DNA from: Promethearchaeota archaeon
GTDB taxonomy: Archaea > Asgardarchaeota > Lokiarchaeia > Sigyniarchaeales > SOKP01
DNA: 16,773 bases
NCBI GenBank assembly: GCA_030615145.1
Contig: JAUWZT010000048.1
Span: 1-16,773, forward strand
Direction: 5' to 3'
Position numbers and translations under genes: made by a program. Position 1 is the stretch's first letter, and each line of letters starts with the position of its first letter. The notes below the pieces were generated by a model. It was not told the DNA's origin. It saw only the letters and a program-made list of their open reading frames with translations, and did not search any database. Of this stretch, positions 13,682 through 16,773 are shown one piece after another.

Positions 13682-14335
13682 CTATTCCCTAAAATAATTG
13701 AAAATTATTTGGATCATTAAGTCTTCAAAACATCTCCGAACACTATCTCCTTTTAAAGCCACAGTTGGATACACTATAGGTGCTCCATCATCGAACTCCT
13801 CGGATTGTGGGAGTCCAAGCTCCGCTTTAAAGGCTTTTAAGGAAATGGCATTTTCCAAATCTCTCTTATTTAGCTGTATTACATATGGAATCCCCTTATC
13901 GTGAGTAAAACTGCTTAATTCTCGAAAGCTTCGCTTGTTTTGTTCCATTTTTTCAGGGTCGGAATCAGCTACGAACACTACGCCGTCAGCTCCATCCAAC
14001 ACATACTCTCGTGTAGATAAAAACCGTTCTTGCCCTGTTGCCGTAACGATTTGCGTAATAATGTTGAATTTGATCTCTTTAAGATTGAAATAAAACGAAA
14101 GTCGGATTGAATCTTGCCATAAAGTTCTGCCATCGGTCGTTTCTATGGAATATCCCGTATTTAATTTAACTCCGTCGAACTTTTCTCGCAGCCTAAAATA
14201 ATTGGTTGTCTTACCTGACTCCCCAGGACCCCAGTACACGATTTTAAACTGAAGCACCTCTTTTAACGCGTTAAAACCCGATTCACTACTGATTTCTGCT
14301 TTTTTTTTCTCATCTTTCTCGGAATCTACAATCAA
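13682..14335 (-). CDS. MglA-like small GTPase (Ras superfamily)
   Basis: A 217-residue GTP-binding switch protein. G1 is GPGESGKT (36-43), in the MglA-type context FKIVYWGPGESGKTTN. The G3 region is TATGQERF (98-105): Thr replaces the usual Asp of DTAGQE, as in MglA (TxxGQ). G4 is NKRD (156-159), G5 probably TVALKGDSV (191-199). GYSIETTDGRTLWQD matches the MglA switch I region. The N-terminus has a charged extension of about 28 residues. The start is TTG 14335, after AAAGGTG at 14347-14353; the frame is closed by TGA just upstream. It directly follows the Roadblock gene (26-base gap), as mglA and mglB pair in bacteria. Asgard archaea carry many such GTPases. No lipidation motif is seen. Confidence 0.92.
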   Translation of the reverse strand: MIVDSEKDEKKKAEISSESGFNALKEVLQFKIVYWGPGESGKTTNYFRLREKFDGVKLNTGYSIETTDGRTLWQDSIRLSFYFNLKEIKFNIITQIVTATGQERFLSTREYVLDGADGVVFVADSDPEKMEQNKRSFRELSSFTHDKGIPYVIQLNKRDLENAISLKAFKAELGLPQSEEFDDGAPIVYPTVALKGDSVRRCFEDLMIQIIFNYFRE

Positions 14336-14361
14336 TTTTCACGCTACACCTTTAATTATAA

Positions 14362-14895
14362 TTAAGCGGATTGAAACACTTTCTTTTTTAATTCTCTAAG
14401 GTATTCTTTTAACTCTTGTTCGGTCATTTGTAGTTTGGTCATAATAGTTTGATTTCTAGTGATAGCCTCTTTAATTTTTTGCGAGAATTTTCTCATTTGT
14501 AATATAAGTACGCCAATATTTACCATGTTATCGACTAACAGAACGACCAGAATCTCTCGCTTTCCTTTTTTATGAAGTATTACATCTCCAATTGATTTAA
14601 CATAAAGTTGTAAATCTTTATAGATCAAAGTAGCTCTGATTAAAGAGTCGGTCTCGAAAAAATCTTGAGCTTGCCTAGCGACTCCGTATAGAGCGGCACC
14701 GATCGAGCTTAAGTCCCAATAATTCAACTTACGATCAAATCTAGAGTCGATTGCGATGTTTTTTGCATCTTGATCAATTGCAATAAGCCCATAAATGTAT
14801 CCTCTTCTGGTTAACATTCCATAACTATAACGAATTTCGTCCAAAACAATTGTTATTTCGTTATCGTATAAAGCTTTAGGTACAAATAATGTCAT
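14362..14895 (-). CDS. Roadblock/LC7-domain protein (MglB-like GTPase partner)
   Basis: The central part has the Roadblock/LC7 pattern: AIDQDAKNIAIDSRFDRK, DLSSIGAALYGVARQAQDFF, RATLIYKDLQLYVKSIGDVI, and EILVVLLVDNMVNIGVLILQ. Roadblock dimers act as platforms or GAP-like partners for MglA/Rag-type GTPases. About 25 N-terminal residues and a C-terminal helix (MTEQELKEYLRELKKKVFQS), possibly a coiled coil, flank the domain. The in-frame GTG at 14910 is itself part of AGGTG (14908-14912), so ATG 14895 is the likelier start, 12 bases downstream of that motif. A TATA box lies about 55 bases before the start, making this the first gene of the cluster. Confidence 0.88.
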   Translation of the reverse strand: MTLFVPKALYDNEITIVLDEIRYSYGMLTRRGYIYGLIAIDQDAKNIAIDSRFDRKLNYWDLSSIGAALYGVARQAQDFFETDSLIRATLIYKDLQLYVKSIGDVILHKKGKREILVVLLVDNMVNIGVLILQMRKFSQKIKEAITRNQTIMTKLQMTEQELKEYLRELKKKVFQSA

Positions 14896-14947
14896 TTTCT
14901 TCTCTAACACCTAATTATTTATTGATAGAAAAGAAATAGTCTTGGAA

Positions 14948-14956
14948 CATATAAAG
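14948..14956 (-). promoter_or_regulatory. TATA box for the Roadblock-GTPase cluster
   Basis: Minus-strand CTTTATATG lies 53-61 bases before ATG 14895, giving a predicted leader of about 30 bases containing AGGTG. Confidence 0.45.
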
Positions 14957-15031
14957 GAAAAAATCTAAAAAAAAATTATTGGGTTTAAAAACATAATTCT
15001 CGATTATTTGGTAGCCCTAACGATTATTATT

Positions 15032-15847
15032 ATGATCGAATCGAAGAAAAAAGAATCAGAATCGTTTGAACACATCAAAATAAAGGATTTTTTTTACGAT
15101 AACCTCCCACTTGATAACAACATAAAAACTATTAACCTAGAATATTCGATTGGCAATCGAGTAGCCGATGTATATTGCAAGTTAGAGAATAGAAAAGAAG
15201 TGGTAATTGAAATTCAGCATTCAATGATTCTTTCCAAAGATTTACTCCAGCGCACTAAAGAATACAACGAACATAATTGCTATGTTTTATGGGTTTTTAA
15301 CGGGAGTTCTTTTGAGAGATTACCTAAGATCGAAGATAAAATCCGCATTTTAGGTTTTGAGAGAAGTTCTCACGCACTTTATCGCGGGCGCGTTTATTAT
15401 ATCAATATGACGAAAACGGGAGTCCATAGCCCTGTTTATCCTCTATATTTTGCTAATTATTACGAACTTAAGAATTCTGATTACGGATTTAGATATTACA
15501 AAAAGTCCAAGACCGAAAAAAGCGTTGTTCCCAGCGAAATTCCTTCTCTTAAGTTAAAATTATTTAAAAACAAGGGATATAAATTAGCAAGCTTTCACGA
15601 CGATAACATTCGAAAGACTTGTACCGAAACTCTACGCCAATTCTTAATAGACTACGAGAATGTTGAAGAAAAAGTTAAAAATATAAAAAAAATGAAGTCT
15701 CATCAAAAAAAATTGTTCATAATCATTGCTATGTTCGGTCGACAATTTGGATTATATTTGCTCTTTGACGTGTTAAGACACTTTAAAGTGGTCGGCAAAG
15801 AGGACTTTCATTACATGAAAGTAAGTTATCTTTATTTGCAGTTGTAA
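15032..15847 (+). CDS. CoiA-like nuclease-fold protein
   Basis: Resembles the competence protein CoiA family (PF06054), which has a PD-(D/E)xK nuclease-like core. SFEHIKIKDFFYDNL is followed by IGNRVADVYCKLENRKEVVIEIQHS: Asp in VADVY and Glu-x-Gln in EIQ are the expected metal-binding residues, with LLQRTKEYNEHNCYVLWVF completing the domain. The C-terminal half (GYKLASFHDDNIRK onward) is unassigned and helical. In transformable bacteria CoiA acts during DNA uptake; homologues occur widely without competence genes, and none is seen here. ATG 15032 is preferred over the in-frame TTG at 15008; TTTAAAAA at 14984-14991 is a possible TATA box. It is divergent from the Roadblock-GTPase cluster. Confidence 0.75.
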   Translation: MIESKKKESESFEHIKIKDFFYDNLPLDNNIKTINLEYSIGNRVADVYCKLENRKEVVIEIQHSMILSKDLLQRTKEYNEHNCYVLWVFNGSSFERLPKIEDKIRILGFERSSHALYRGRVYYINMTKTGVHSPVYPLYFANYYELKNSDYGFRYYKKSKTEKSVVPSEIPSLKLKLFKNKGYKLASFHDDNIRKTCTETLRQFLIDYENVEEKVKNIKKMKSHQKKLFIIIAMFGRQFGLYLLFDVLRHFKVVGKEDFHYMKVSYLYLQL

Positions 15848-15897
15848 ATAAATTATAAAATTGATATAAAAATTCATTTTTATTTTAATAAAATTTA

Positions 15898-16587
15898 TCA
15901 ATGCTTGTTTTTAAACACGTAACAGTCCAGAACTAATAGAAAAGCTATAATTGAGTAGTACAAAATCCATTCGATTATAGGGATTGCAATAGCGAAATTT
16001 AAGACGAATAAAGCTAGTGGAACTATCAACCCGAATGCGCCCAACTTTTTCAAAGCGCACTTATGAGATAAAACTATGTTTAGCGAGAAAAAGAAAATAG
16101 AAACGACTATACCGCTAAAAGCAAAAAAAGCAGAAATTCCGTGGTATATTTGTCCAGGACCAGCTCGATCCAAGCTAAAAATTCCCACGAAAACTAGCCC
16201 GAGGTTGCCAACAACGCCTGAAACTAACCCAATTTTCGTAAATAACATCGAATGCTTCGAGTTTTTGTACTGAACTTTTAATTTTATGCTAAAACTAACG
16301 GTGACCGGCACGCTTATTAAACCTGCGAACACGCAAAAAACATCGTGCAACCACGAAAAAGGAAACACGGCTTCGCGCCCGAGGTCGCTAATGTAGTGGG
16401 TTATAACGCTGTAACCGAAAAAGGAAGCCGTTATTATGCTAGTGAAAAGGCAAAACGCGTAAAAAAAGCTTCCGTACAACAAAACTTTATTTAGGCGCTC
16501 GATTATTCTCTCTTCCGAACGCTTTTTTGTTCTTAACTCGAAATTTATGTCAGATTTTAATCTTTGCTTGGTTATCACACTATTCAA
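15898..16587 (-). CDS. DUF998-family membrane protein
   Basis: A 229-residue protein with about six membrane helices (near residues 36-58, 82-104, 117-139, 150-172, 182-202, 204-224). VITHYISDLGREAVFPFSW after the first helix is the DUF998 hallmark and is paralogous to the partial gene at the left end of the window. A charged, Arg/Lys-rich cytosolic N-terminus of about 34 residues is unusual in length. TTG 16587 is the only start keeping the whole frame; GTG at 16578 is possible. The codons use more G and C than most genes nearby in the region 16300-16520. Biochemical function is unknown. Confidence 0.8.
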   Translation of the reverse strand: MNSVITKQRLKSDINFELRTKKRSEERIIERLNKVLLYGSFFYAFCLFTSIITASFFGYSVITHYISDLGREAVFPFSWLHDVFCVFAGLISVPVTVSFSIKLKVQYKNSKHSMLFTKIGLVSGVVGNLGLVFVGIFSLDRAGPGQIYHGISAFFAFSGIVVSIFFFSLNIVLSHKCALKKLGAFGLIVPLALFVLNFAIAIPIIEWILYYSIIAFLLVLDCYVFKNKH

Positions 16588-16631
16588 CCTACTAACTTGA
16601 AAAAATTGTCTACTTTGATAAAATAAATTTC

Positions 16632-16643
16632 AAATATATAAAT
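16632..16643 (-). promoter_or_regulatory. TATA box for the right-hand DUF998 gene
   Basis: Minus-strand TTTATATATTTG lies about 45-56 bases before TTG 16587, giving a leader of roughly 20-30 bases. Confidence 0.45.
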
Positions 16644-16659
16644 AAAAAAGTGCGACAAG

Positions 16660-16685
16660 AAGTCTTATGTTCGAATACAGGACTT
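16660..16685. repeat. Imperfect 26-bp inverted repeat
   Basis: AAGTC (16660-16664) and GACTT (16681-16685) bound a sequence whose centre, TTCGAA, is itself palindromic; 10 of 13 positions are complementary and two of the others are G-T wobbles in RNA. GTTCGAATA recalls a tRNA T-loop, but the required stem and C61 are missing. It lies in the 186-base stretch after 16587 that has no supported gene, upstream of the DUF998 promoter. Confidence 0.4.
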
Positions 16686-16773
16686 GAAAAGAAAGAAACA
16701 TAAAGGTGATTCTCAAAAACTGGTATTAAGATGACTAGTAATGGCTACTTGCCCATGCATCGTTAGTAATAAA

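Noticed and set aside
16661..16690. Possible tRNA T-arm (GTTCGAATA)
   Set aside because: The position pairing with G53 is A rather than C, the T-stem does not form, and no acceptor or anticodon arm could be found around it.
16708..16773. Possible start of a further gene at the right edge (ATG 16731)
   Set aside because: The frame stops after 11 codons and other frames in the last 180 bases also close quickly, so no gene can be supported.

Overview
The window is AT-rich, densely packed, and reads as archaeal, most likely from an Asgard (Lokiarchaeia-like) archaeon. Supporting signs are archaeal TATA boxes 20-45 bases before starts, Shine-Dalgarno motifs of the GGTGA/AGGTG type, frequent TTG and GTG starts, an MglA/Ras-like small GTPase beside a Roadblock/LC7 protein, and a secreted N-glycosylation-rich protein with a C-terminal membrane anchor. 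No rRNA, tRNA, CRISPR array or transposase was seen. The lineage is an inference from gene content, not from a marker gene.

Left part (1-5470): the 3' end of a DUF998-type membrane protein converges on a bacterial-looking phosphoglycerate mutase (gpmA). A palindrome-rich divergent promoter separates gpmA from a probable ATC-hydrolase-like protein, which is followed by a surface glycoprotein-like ORF. Two overlapping minus-strand genes then encode membrane-bound left-handed beta-helix (hexapeptide) proteins. Together they carry three copies of a two-TM plus beta-helix unit, resembling the C-terminal module of Pls-type peptide synthetases split in two. Both genes extend well upstream of their first ATG; the first appears to need a +1 frame change in an A6 run, the second a non-AUG start behind a GGAGG.

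Middle (5630-9930): an acyl-CoA dehydrogenase with an unusual C-terminal winged-helix-like extension, a small coiled-coil protein, an intergenic stretch with several stem-loops ending in a hairpin plus T-tract (candidate small RNA), a hypothetical protein, a DUF1028 Ntn-hydrolase-like protein with a helical-repeat tail, and a GNAT acetyltransferase.

Regulatory and toxin-antitoxin part (9995-11960): a DUF433/DUF5615 antitoxin-toxin pair; an AbrB-type regulator whose stop overlaps the start of an otherwise missed 37-codon ORF; and, divergent from it, a membrane-anchored SAM methyltransferase preceded by six ATGs spaced exactly nine bases apart, forming a short Met-rich leader ORF.

Right part (11964-16773): a zinc-ribbon protein, then a minus-strand cluster transcribed as Roadblock protein, MglA-like GTPase, and a 384-residue protein of unknown function that may be a partner or effector. 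A CoiA-like nuclease-fold protein and a second DUF998 membrane protein follow. The strongest candidate for an undescribed system is the Roadblock-GTPase-unknown cluster, followed by the split beta-helix membrane pair and the Met-rich leader before the methyltransferase. No intergenic gap exceeds 300 bases.
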